Assembly (NCBI RefSeq): GCF_002101965.1
Contig: NZ_LQQA01000006.1
Location: forward strand, 248,001-312,000
Direction of reading: 5' to 3'
Source: Mycolicibacterium wolinskyi
GTDB taxonomy: Bacteria > Actinomycetota > Actinomycetes > Mycobacteriales > Mycobacteriaceae
DNA length: 64,000 nt
Made by a program: the position numbers and the translations under genes. The notes beneath the pieces were generated by a model, which saw only the letters and a program-made list of their open reading frames with translations, did no database searches and was not told the origin of the DNA. Position 1 is the first letter of the stretch. The number at the start of each line of letters is the position of its first letter. Below are positions 30,685 through 38,854 of this stretch, one piece after another.

Positions 30685-32018
30685 AGCGGCGGCAGCGCTT
30701 TCGAGTACAGCCACGCCTGCCACAGTGGCTGCAGGGACTCACTGGTGTAGCCGGCGGCCAGGCCGGTGAAATCGTCGGTGAACGCCGTGCTGTGCCGGTG
30801 GCGCGTGGTCCAATCCTTGAGCAGCGCAAAGAAGTTCTTGTCACCGATGCGTTTGCGCAACACATGCAGGGTCAACGCGCCCCGCTTGTAGACACGGTCG
30901 TCGAACATGTCGCGCGGCCCGGGATCGGCCAGCACCAAATCCTGCGGCAGGTCGCGCAGCCCCTGGTGGTAACGGCGTGCCCAGTCGGCAGCGCTGGGAC
31001 CACCGCTGTCCTCCGACCACAGCCATTCGGCGTAACAGGCGAAACCCTCGTGCAGCCAGATGTCGCGCCAGCGGCGCGCCGTCACGGAATTGCCGAACCA
31101 CTGGTGGGCGAGTTCATGGGCGATCAGCCGCTCGGCGCTGCGGTGTCCGTCGCAGTGATTGGCGCCGAAGATCGAGATTCCCTGGGCTTCGAGCGGGATC
31201 TCCAGGTCGTCGTCGGTCACCACCACGGTGTACCCGTTGGACAGCGGATACGGGCCGAAAAGCTTGACGAAGAGCTTCATCATCTGCGGTTGGCGGCCGA
31301 AGTCGTGGTCGAAGTCGCGGCGCAGCCTCGGCGGCACCGCGCCGTGCATCGGCACCGGGGATTTGGTCATCCGGTGCATCTCGTACATGCCGATCTGCAG
31401 GGTGATCAGATACGTCGACGTCGGCTCGGGTTGCTCGTAAGTCCACACGGTGTGGCCGGCGCGGACCTTGCGCGACACCAGCTCACCGTTGGCCAGTGCG
31501 AGGTAGGGGCTGTCGGTGCTGATCTGGATGCGGTAGCTGGCCTTGGAGCTGGGATGGTCGTCGCAGGGAAACCACGATGCCGCGCCGTTGGGCTGACCGG
31601 CGACCAGCGCGCCGTTCGACAGTTCCTCGAAACCGACTTCGCCCCAAAGAGATCGGATCGGGCGCGGAACACCGCTGTAGCGCACGACGATCGTCATCGC
31701 CGCGCCGGCGGGCAGTGGGGCGGACAACGCGATCGACAGCTTGCCACCCGAACATCGGAACTGGGCGGGTCTGCGGCCGTTGACCGAAACCTTCGACACG
31801 GACAGCGCGTCGGACAGATCCAGCGTGAACGTGCGCAGCGCGGCCAGCGTCACCGCGGTGATGGTCGCCGATCCGGCCAGCCGGTTGATCGCCACCTTGT
31901 ACTCGAGATCGAGTTCGTAGCGCGACACCCGATAGCCGAAGTTGCCGTTGCCCGGGAGATACGGGTCGATGACAGGGGCTGAGAATGCTCTCTTGGCGGC
32001 CTTCTTCGATCTCGTCAC
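30681..32018 (-). CDS. M1-family zinc metallopeptidase (aminopeptidase)
   Basis: A 445-residue M1 peptidase. GTG 32018 overlaps the NRPS stop as GTGA; the much longer frame upstream is antiparallel-shadow coding within the NRPS gene. The zinc motif is HELAHQW, with the third ligand in WLHEGFACYAEWL. The usual GxMEN substrate loop is replaced by LEAQGISIFG. It is shorter than PepN and ends after the catalytic and short helical domain. No signal peptide is seen. In epsilon-poly-lysine producers an M1-type aminopeptidase (Pld) degrades the polymer, so coupling to the Pls-like gene is meaningful. Confidence 0.88.
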   Translation of the reverse strand: MTRSKKAAKRAFSAPVIDPYLPGNGNFGYRVSRYELDLEYKVAINRLAGSATITAVTLAALRTFTLDLSDALSVSKVSVNGRRPAQFRCSGGKLSIALSAPLPAGAAMTIVVRYSGVPRPIRSLWGEVGFEELSNGALVAGQPNGAASWFPCDDHPSSKASYRIQISTDSPYLALANGELVSRKVRAGHTVWTYEQPEPTSTYLITLQIGMYEMHRMTKSPVPMHGAVPPRLRRDFDHDFGRQPQMMKLFVKLFGPYPLSNGYTVVVTDDDLEIPLEAQGISIFGANHCDGHRSAERLIAHELAHQWFGNSVTARRWRDIWLHEGFACYAEWLWSEDSGGPSAADWARRYHQGLRDLPQDLVLADPGPRDMFDDRVYKRGALTLHVLRKRIGDKNFFALLKDWTTRHRHSTAFTDDFTGLAAGYTSESLQPLWQAWLYSKALPPL

Positions 32019-35000
32019 GCGGCAGGTACTTCTTCGGTTTTCTTGGCTGCCGCAGCGCGCTTCTTGCCGAACATGTTCCACGGGGCGATCGGGTTGCCCT
32101 GCCACCGCGTCGACGGCGGTACCTCGTCGCCGCGCATCACCAACGAGCCCGGACCGACGGTCGCCCCGGCGCCCAGCCGCGCGGCCGGCAGCGCGACGCA
32201 ATGCGGTCCCAATGTCGAACCTTCCTCCAGCACAACGCTGTCCATCCGCATGATGCGGTCGTGGAACAGGTGGGTCTGCACCACGCAGCCGCGGTTGACG
32301 GTGGCGCCGGTGCCGAGTGTCACCAGATCGGCCTCCGGCAGCCAGTAGGTTTCGCACCATACTCCGCGGCCGATCGATGCGCCCAGTCCCCGCAGCCACA
32401 GGTTCATCACCGGGGTGCCGCTCGCGGCACGCGCGAACCACGGCGCGGCTACGGTCTCGACGAACGTGTCCGACACCTCGTTGCGCCACACGAACGACGA
32501 CCACAGCGGATGCTCGACCGCGCGAATCCGCCCGATCACCAACCACTTCGCGATCACCGCGATCGCCCCGGCGACTGCACCGGCCGCCAGCAGCACCACG
32601 CCGCTGGCCAATGCCGTCCACAGGTAGCCGAACCGGATGGCCAGCGCCTGGATGACGCCGAGCACCGCGATACCGATCCCGAACGTCACGATCACCGGGA
32701 TCAGCCGGCAGGTTTCCACGGCCGACCGCAGAACCTTGAGCCGCGTGGAGGGATGGAACGTGCGCAGTGCGTCCGCGGCAGTGGCGTTGCGCCGCAAGCG
32801 CACCGGTGGGCTGCCCAGCCAGGACGACCCGGCCTTGGCCTTGTGCGGGGTCGCCGACAGCACGGCGACCAGTCCGTCGTCGGGAACCTTGCGGCCGGGC
32901 TGGGTGATGCCCGAGTTGCCGAGGAACGCGCGCTTGCCGATGGTCGCCTTCGCGACGTGGATCCAGCCGCCGCCCAGCTCGTACGACGCCACCATGGTGT
33001 CGTCGGCCAAGAACGCGCCGTCCTGCACCTCGGTGAACTTCGGGGTGAACAGCGCCGTCGAAATCTCGGTGCCCTTGCCGACTTTCGCACCGAGCAGGCG
33101 CAGCCACCACGGCGTGAGCAGGCTGGCATAGATCGGGAACAGATAGTTGCGCGCGGCGTCCATCAGGCGTTCGGTCGCCCACAACTGCCAGCCGACACGG
33201 CTGCGCACGGGGTGGTAGCCCTCGGACAGGCCGAACGACAGCACCCGCACGCCGATCACCGTCAGGCCCGCGTAGACGACCAGCGCCGCGATCGCCGCGA
33301 CGGGCGTCCACACCAGTGCGGGCACGATCGCGTCGGCGGCCGACGCGGTGTCGTGGATACCCCAGCCGATCACCGCGAGCCCGGCCGCCAACCCGACCAG
33401 CGGCAGGCTGCCGAGCAGGATCGACGTGAGGCCGTAGATCGCCACCCACAGGGGAGCGCGGCGCGGCCGGTGGTCGGGCCACGGATGGCGCGCCTTGCCG
33501 GACTTCACCGCGGGCGAGCCCTTCCAGTACTGGCCGTTCTTGACCTTGCCGACGACCGCTGAGCCGGGCGCGACATCGGCGTTCTTGCCGACGATCGCGC
33601 CGGGCAACAGCGTCGTGCGGGCACCGATCGTGGCGTCGTTGCCGATCGACACCGGCCCGACGTGGAACAGGTCGCCGTCGATCCAGTGCCCGGTGAGGTC
33701 CACTTCGGGCTCGACCGACGAGCGGTGGCCGATCTTGAGCATGCCGGTCACGGGCGGTGCCGAATGCAGGTCGACGCCTTTGCCGACGGTGTTGCCGAGC
33801 GCGCGGGCGTAGTACACCATCCACGGCGCACCGGCGAGGTTCTCGGCGCCACTCGCGTCGGCCAGCCGTTCGGCGAACCACACCCGCAGGTGCACCGGGC
33901 CGCCGCGGCGATACGTGCCGGGTTGCAGCCCGCTCAGCAGCATCCTGGCGAACAGCACCGCGATGCCCATCCGGCCCAGCGGGGTGATGAACACCAGAAA
34001 CCCGACCAGCAGCCACCACCAGTTGACGGGATGCGCCCACGGCAGCACGCCGAGCCAGGCGGCCACGTTGTTCAGCAGCGCCAGCCAGATCACCCACTGC
34101 ACACCGGTCAGCGTGGCCAGGGGCAGCGACAGCGCGATCTGCGCGGCCTGGGTGAGCCGCGGCGTCGGCTTGACCTCGCGCGTCTCCACGCGCGGCGGCG
34201 GCTTGAGTTCGTCGAGGTAGCCGGCGAGCGACCCCAGCCGTGGATGGTCGTAGAGGTCGGCGACGGTGACTTGCGGATACTTCTGGCGCAGCGCGGCGAC
34301 GAGCTGCGCCGCCGACAATGAGCCACCGCCGAGCGCGATGAAGTCGGCCTCCGGCCCGTCGACGGGCGTGCCGAGGACGTCGCGCCACAACCCGGCGAGC
34401 CAGCCGATGGTGCCCCCGAGTTCGGGCGCGTCCTGCTCGGTCTCGCCGGGTGGCGGCCAGGGCAGCGCGTTGCGGTCGACCTTGCCCGACGTGCGAGTGG
34501 GCAACTCGTCGAGGAGTACGAGCCGGGGGACGAGCGCGGCCGGAAGCGACTCGGACAGTGCGGCGCGCGCCGCCGCCAGGTCGAACGACGGATCCGTGCT
34601 CGCGATGTAGCCGACCAGCAGCGGGGTGCCGCTCGCGGTTTTGCGGACCGCGGCCGCGCCACCGCTGACGCCGGGCAGGTTCACCAGCGCGTTGTCCACC
34701 TCGCCCAGTTCGATGCGGCGTCCGCCCACCTTGACCTGGTCGTCGGCGCGGCCCTGGAAGTACAGGCCGTCGGCCTCCAACCGGACCAGGTCGCCGCTGC
34801 GGTACGCACGGCTCCAGCCCAGGGTCGGCATGGGTGCGTACTTCTCGGCGTCCTTGTCCGGGTCGAGGTAGCGCGCGAGGCCGACCCCGCCGATCACGAG
34901 TTCGCCGACCTCGCCGATCGCGACGGGACGGCTGTCCTTGTCGACGACGGCCAGGTCCCAGCCGGCCAGCGGCAAGCCGATGCTGACGGGACCCTGCCCG

Positions 35001-35941
35001 TCCAGCGGGGCCGCGCACGCGACGACCGTCGCCTCGGTGGGCCCGTAGGTGTTCCACACCTCGCGCCCGTCGACCGCGAGGCGCTGCGCCAGTTCGGGTG
35101 GGCAGGCCTCGCCGCCGAAGATCAGCAGCCGGACCGCCTCGAGTGCCTCCGCCGGCCACAGCGCGGCCAGCGTCGGCACCGTCGACACCACCGTGATGTC
35201 GCGGCTGACCAACCACGGGCCTAGGTCCATGCCGCTGCGGACGAGTGACCGTGGCGCGGGTACCAGGCATGCGCCGTGGCGCCAGGCCAGCCACATCTCC
35301 TCGCAGGACGCGTCGAATGCCACCGACAGCCCGGCCAGCACCCGGTCTCCGGGACCGATCGGGTTGTCCTGCAAGAACATTCGGGCTTCGGCGTCGACGA
35401 ATGCGGCCGCGCTGCGATGCGTCACCGCGACGCCCTTCGGAGTTCCCGTCGACCCCGACGTGAAGATGATCCAGGCGTCGTCGCGGCCCAGCGGTGCGGC
35501 GGCGCGCCAGCCCCGCGACGACCCGGGCCCGCGGATCAGGCCGGCCTCGGTGATCACGCCGACCACGTTGGCCTCCCGGAACACCAGCTCGGCGCGCTCG
35601 TCGGGATCGTCGGCGTCCACCGGCACGTAGGCCGCCCCGGTTGCCAGGGCTGACAGGATCGCGACGTAGAGCGCGTAGCTGCCGGACGGCATCCGGATGC
35701 CGATCCGGTCGCCGCGGCCGATGCCGCGCGCGGCCAGCCACGCGACGCTGTCTTCGACATCGGCGATCAATTCGGCGTAGGTGAGTTGCACCGTGCCGTC
35801 GTCGAGCGCGGGCGCGTCGGGGAACGTGCGCGCCGTCTCATAGAGGATGTCCACCAGCGTGCGGGGTTGCGGTGCCATCGGTGAGAGCACGTATTGAGCG
35901 GGGATCTGGTGCCCACGATCTGCGTCGTCCGGTGCTGTCAC
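32015..35941 (-). CDS. Pls-like single-module NRPS (cationic poly-amino-acid synthetase candidate)
   Basis: A 1308-residue protein. Adenylation domain about 25-515: FTSGSTGTPKGVAV (A3), NTYGPTEATV (A5), YRSGDL (A7), SGKVDRN (A10 Lys). Carrier domain LGGGSLSAAQL with the phosphopantetheine Ser at residue 541. The remaining 700 residues carry several membrane helices and left-handed beta-helix hexapeptide stretches (VSIGNDATIGARTTLLPGAI, ATVNRGCVVQTHL). There is no condensation or thioesterase domain. This is the architecture and size of epsilon-poly-L-lysine synthetase. The pocket code read against GrsA is D-A-E-S-I-G-T-V-V-K. GTG 35941 is used; ATG 35878 is an alternative start. It leads a five-gene coupled operon. 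Confidence 0.85.
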   Translation of the reverse strand: MTAPDDADRGHQIPAQYVLSPMAPQPRTLVDILYETARTFPDAPALDDGTVQLTYAELIADVEDSVAWLAARGIGRGDRIGIRMPSGSYALYVAILSALATGAAYVPVDADDPDERAELVFREANVVGVITEAGLIRGPGSSRGWRAAAPLGRDDAWIIFTSGSTGTPKGVAVTHRSAAAFVDAEARMFLQDNPIGPGDRVLAGLSVAFDASCEEMWLAWRHGACLVPAPRSLVRSGMDLGPWLVSRDITVVSTVPTLAALWPAEALEAVRLLIFGGEACPPELAQRLAVDGREVWNTYGPTEATVVACAAPLDGQGPVSIGLPLAGWDLAVVDKDSRPVAIGEVGELVIGGVGLARYLDPDKDAEKYAPMPTLGWSRAYRSGDLVRLEADGLYFQGRADDQVKVGGRRIELGEVDNALVNLPGVSGGAAAVRKTASGTPLLVGYIASTDPSFDLAAARAALSESLPAALVPRLVLLDELPTRTSGKVDRNALPWPPPGETEQDAPELGGTIGWLAGLWRDVLGTPVDGPEADFIALGGGSLSAAQLVAALRQKYPQVTVADLYDHPRLGSLAGYLDELKPPPRVETREVKPTPRLTQAAQIALSLPLATLTGVQWVIWLALLNNVAAWLGVLPWAHPVNWWWLLVGFLVFITPLGRMGIAVLFARMLLSGLQPGTYRRGGPVHLRVWFAERLADASGAENLAGAPWMVYYARALGNTVGKGVDLHSAPPVTGMLKIGHRSSVEPEVDLTGHWIDGDLFHVGPVSIGNDATIGARTTLLPGAIVGKNADVAPGSAVVGKVKNGQYWKGSPAVKSGKARHPWPDHRPRRAPLWVAIYGLTSILLGSLPLVGLAAGLAVIGWGIHDTASAADAIVPALVWTPVAAIAALVVYAGLTVIGVRVLSFGLSEGYHPVRSRVGWQLWATERLMDAARNYLFPIYASLLTPWWLRLLGAKVGKGTEISTALFTPKFTEVQDGAFLADDTMVASYELGGGWIHVAKATIGKRAFLGNSGITQPGRKVPDDGLVAVLSATPHKAKAGSSWLGSPPVRLRRNATAADALRTFHPSTRLKVLRSAVETCRLIPVIVTFGIGIAVLGVIQALAIRFGYLWTALASGVVLLAAGAVAGAIAVIAKWLVIGRIRAVEHPLWSSFVWRNEVSDTFVETVAAPWFARAASGTPVMNLWLRGLGASIGRGVWCETYWLPEADLVTLGTGATVNRGCVVQTHLFHDRIMRMDSVVLEEGSTLGPHCVALPAARLGAGATVGPGSLVMRGDEVPPSTRWQGNPIAPWNMFGKKRAAAAKKTEEVPAA

Positions 35942-36030
35942 GGGTACAAACTACTAAGCCGGCGTCGATGGAGCCCGATAGTGCACGGCGTGCCCGCTCG
36001 ATTTCGGATCGCGCTCACCATCAGGCACAC

Positions 36031-36165
36031 TTGTCGGCGGAGGGGAGTATTCCTTCGCTGCGGTGTCGTCATCACGTCGGTCGTCATGGATCCGATCGGT
36101 GCCGCAGGCCGGCCTCGATCGCCGGTGGAAGAGACCTCCGGCGTTGTTTGGCGACCGGAGGTATT
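36031..36165 (+). promoter_or_regulatory. yybP-ykoY-type manganese riboswitch upstream of terC
   Basis: GGGGAGTA (36042-36049) and GGAAGAGACCTCCGG (36127-36141) are the conserved loops of the yybP-ykoY aptamer. CGGAGG (36038-36043) can pair with CCTCCG (36135-36140) as stem P1. The same 3' strand, ACCTCCGG (36134-36141), is a perfect complement of CCGGAGGT (36155-36162), which contains the ribosome-binding site of the TerC gene. The two pairings exclude each other, so metal binding would free the ribosome site: a translational ON switch. The loop identification is from memory of the family. Confidence 0.78.
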
Positions 36166-36168
36166 TGC

Positions 36169-37137
36169 ATGCAGGTAACCCAGCTCGAATGGATCATCAC
36201 GCTCACCGTGACGATCGCCGTGCTGTTGTTCGACGTGGTAGTGATCGGGCGACGGCCACATGAACCGTCAACCCGCGAGACCGCGACATATCTGTCGATC
36301 TACATCGGCATGGCGGTCCTGTTCGGGGTGTGGGTGTGGCTCTTCCACGGCAGTCAGTTCGGGCTCGAGTTCTTTGCCGGATGGTTGACGGAATACAGCC
36401 TGTCGGTGGACAACCTGTTCATCTTCCTGATCATCATGGCCAGCTTCAAAGTGCCGCGGATCTATCAACAGCAGGCGTTGCTGGTCGGCATCATCCTGGC
36501 GCTGATCTTCCGTGGCATCTTCATCGCGCTGGGTGCCGTTGCGATCAACCAGTTCTCGTGGGTCTTCTACATCTTCGGCGCGTTCCTCGTCTACACCGCG
36601 ATCGGTCTGGTCAAAGACACCGACCACGACGACGACGGTGACAACGCGGTCGTGCGATTCGCCCGCAAGCACCTGCGCACCACCGACAAGTGGGACGGCC
36701 TGCGCTTGTGGATCAACGAGAACGGCACGCGGCTGATGACGCCGATGTTCTTGGTGATCGTCGCGCTGGGCACGACGGACCTGCTGTTCGCGCTCGACTC
36801 GATCCCGGCGATCTACGGCCTGACCCAGGAGCCCTACCTGGTGTTCACCGCCAACGTGTTCGCCCTGATGGGTCTGCGCCAGCTCTACTTCCTGCTCGGC
36901 GACCTGCTCAAGCGGCTGGTGTACCTCTCCCAGGGGCTCGCGTTCATCCTCGCGTTCATCGGCGTGAAGCTGATCCTGCACGCCTTGCACGAGAACGAAC
37001 TGCCGTTCATCAACGGTGGTGAGCCGGTGCACGTGCCCGAGATCCCGACGCTCGCGAGCCTCGGCGTGATCATCGTGACGCTGCTGGTGACGACCGTCGC
37101 GAGCCTCTACAAGACGCGGGTGCGCGACGCGAAATAG
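36169..37137 (+). CDS. TerC-family integral membrane metal exporter
   Basis: A 322-residue protein; ATG 36169 has CGGAGG 7 nt upstream, and the open frame further left is leader sequence. About eight or nine membrane helices carry the family motifs LTEYSLSVDNLFIFLIIM and LFALDSIPAIYGL, with acidic residues inside the membrane. A cytoplasmic loop holds DTDHDDDGDN. TerC/MeeF-type proteins export Mn2+, in some cases to metallate exported enzymes. The manganese riboswitch in the leader supports that substrate. Confidence 0.92.
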   Translation: MQVTQLEWIITLTVTIAVLLFDVVVIGRRPHEPSTRETATYLSIYIGMAVLFGVWVWLFHGSQFGLEFFAGWLTEYSLSVDNLFIFLIIMASFKVPRIYQQQALLVGIILALIFRGIFIALGAVAINQFSWVFYIFGAFLVYTAIGLVKDTDHDDDGDNAVVRFARKHLRTTDKWDGLRLWINENGTRLMTPMFLVIVALGTTDLLFALDSIPAIYGLTQEPYLVFTANVFALMGLRQLYFLLGDLLKRLVYLSQGLAFILAFIGVKLILHALHENELPFINGGEPVHVPEIPTLASLGVIIVTLLVTTVASLYKTRVRDAK

Positions 37138-37188
37138 TCCCTTGGATTCGGCCTGAGCACAACTCTGGGCAGGTGCGGTATTCGCACG

Positions 37189-37194
37189 TAGCGT
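37189..37194 (+). promoter_or_regulatory. -10 element of a probable leaderless promoter
   Basis: TAGCGT lies 6 nt before GTG 37201, with no ribosome-binding site, as in other leaderless genes of this window. A short inverted repeat GTGCG/CGCAC (37173-37177 and 37183-37187) sits just upstream. Confidence 0.5.
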
Positions 37195-37200
37195 GGCGAG

Positions 37201-37599
37201 GTGCGGATTTTTGTGGCGGATGCCGGGACCTGGACTGAGCTGACCGACGGCGGTGAGCCGACGGTCCGGATCTCGGCGCCCGACCTCGCGCAGGCCCGCC
37301 GGCTTCGCACCCGCATCCGATCCGAGGATGCGGGTGCCTCGGTCGTGCTGGATGTCACGGTGGCCGTCGCCGGGGACTACCGGTCCGCGCGGCGGGGCCT
37401 GGAACTGGCTGGTTCCGAGGCGAACGTGCGCTATGTCGGCACGGTCGACGGGCTGGCGGGGCTGATCGCCGACATCGAGTCCGCCGGTGTCGCCGACGGT
37501 GTGACGCTGCTGCCTGCCACGCCCGGATCGGACCTGGGGGCATTGGCCGCCGACGTGCTGCGCCGGTTGGAAGCTCGTTCTCAGGCGAGGGCTTCGTAG
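37201..37599 (+). CDS. Small protein resembling the C-terminal part of luciferase-like monooxygenases
   Basis: A 132-residue protein starting at GTG 37201. The C-terminal half (RYVGTVDGLAGLIADIESAG then DGVTLLPATPGSDLGAL) resembles the final helix-strand of bacterial-luciferase-type flavin/F420 enzymes, whereas the N-terminal half has no barrel. It may be a stand-alone relic or an accessory domain of such an enzyme. The 3' end overlaps the convergent esterase gene by 19 bases. I have no firm functional assignment. Confidence 0.55.
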   Translation: MRIFVADAGTWTELTDGGEPTVRISAPDLAQARRLRTRIRSEDAGASVVLDVTVAVAGDYRSARRGLELAGSEANVRYVGTVDGLAGLIADIESAGVADGVTLLPATPGSDLGALAADVLRRLEARSQARAS

Positions 37600-38735
37600 A
37601 TCAGCTGGGCGTAGCGGTTCGTGCGTTCGGTTCCGGTAGTGCCCGGACCCATCCTGTTCATGACGTAGGAGCTGGTGGCCCGGCGCTCGGGATTCATCAC
37701 GACCATCGAGCCGCCCCAGCCGCCCCAGAAGCAGACCTTCTCGTCGGGAATGGCAGGCACGCTCACCGGCTCGGGTAGACCGAAGCCCATACCGAACCGC
37801 AGCGGAATCATCAGCACCTGGTCGATGCCGTTCGATTGCTCCTCGAAGATGAGGTCGATCGTCTCGGGACTGAGCAGTTCAGCTCCGTCGCGCTTGCCGC
37901 CCAACGAGATTGGTGACAGTGCTTGCGCGAGGGATCGCGCGTTGCCGTGTCCGTTGGCCGCGCCGATGTCTGCGCGGCGCCATGCCGTGGATTCGGCCAG
38001 CGCCGCGCCGTTGGCGTCGGGCGGCAGCGGCGTGGAGAACGTCTTTCGTGCCGGATGCTCTGCCGGCAACACGTCCAGCGCCACGGGCAACGGCGGCGGC
38101 GGTATCAGCTCGGCGATGCGGTGGTCGTCGTCGGCGCGCGCCCCGATCTGAATATCGGCTCCGAGCGGCTCGGCGATTTCTTCACGGACGAACTGTTTCA
38201 ACGACTTTCCGGTCACCCGCCGCACAACCTCGCCGATCAGGTGGCCGTAGTTGACCGCGTGGTAGCCCGAGGCCGATCCGGGTTGCCACCAGGGCGCTTG
38301 CCGGGCGAGCTGCGCGGTCGCCTTCTGCCAGTCGTAGAGGTCGTCGATCGAGAACGGCGCGTCCCAGCCCGACACCCCGGACGTGTGCGACAGCAAGTGC
38401 CGCACTTCGATGTCCTGTTTGCCGTTCTCGGCGAACTCGGGCCAGTACTTGGCCACCGGCGCGTACGGATCGAGCGCGCCACGGTCGATGACCATCAGCG
38501 CCGCCAGCGCGGTGAGCGTCTTGGTGCACGAGAAGACGTTGACGATGGTGTCTTCGGCCCACGGAACAGTGCGTGCCGCGTCGGTGTATCCGCCCCAGAT
38601 GTCGAGCACGAGTTCGCCGTCGACATCGACGGCGATCGCCGCACCGGTTTCCTCACCGGTGGAAACGGCCTCGGCCAAGGCGTCGCGAACGGCGGTGAAA
38701 CGGCGGTCACAGTGGCCATGCACGAGGTCTTCCAT
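37581..38735 (-). CDS. Beta-lactamase-fold serine esterase (EstB/LipL type)
   Basis: A 384-residue protein from ATG 38735; a TTG at 38780 would add 15 residues. The nucleophile motif SCTK (S-x-x-K) lies in NVFSCTKTLTALAALM, the second motif around GYHAVNYGHLIGEV, and the third near CFWGGWGGSMVVMNP. There is no signal sequence, so it is a cytoplasmic esterase rather than a periplasmic beta-lactamase. Mycobacteria carry many such EstB/LipL-like proteins. It is divergent from the sugar-acid operon with no obvious functional link. Confidence 0.87.
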   Translation of the reverse strand: MEDLVHGHCDRRFTAVRDALAEAVSTGEETGAAIAVDVDGELVLDIWGGYTDAARTVPWAEDTIVNVFSCTKTLTALAALMVIDRGALDPYAPVAKYWPEFAENGKQDIEVRHLLSHTSGVSGWDAPFSIDDLYDWQKATAQLARQAPWWQPGSASGYHAVNYGHLIGEVVRRVTGKSLKQFVREEIAEPLGADIQIGARADDDHRIAELIPPPPLPVALDVLPAEHPARKTFSTPLPPDANGAALAESTAWRRADIGAANGHGNARSLAQALSPISLGGKRDGAELLSPETIDLIFEEQSNGIDQVLMIPLRFGMGFGLPEPVSVPAIPDEKVCFWGGWGGSMVVMNPERRATSSYVMNRMGPGTTGTERTNRYAQLIYEALA

Positions 38736-38854
38736 CGCCACATCATGAGGGAACGACGGGACTTGCCGATGCGAATCCAACTAATACAACCAGTGCATGA
38801 GTAAGCCGCAAACTTGACTTGGACATGTATTTATTGGGGTCGTACGGTGCCACT

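Noticed and set aside
32019..35741. A very long open frame extending the M1 peptidase by about 1240 codons on the same strand.
   Set aside because: The extension is an alternate frame of the NRPS gene, rich in Arg, Gly and Pro with no domains, as is usual in high-GC DNA. The peptidase begins at the overlapping GTG 32018.
38814..38842. TTGACT before the semialdehyde dehydrogenase gene as a -35 element.
   Set aside because: No acceptable -10 is found at 16-18 bases; nearby TATTTA is too close.
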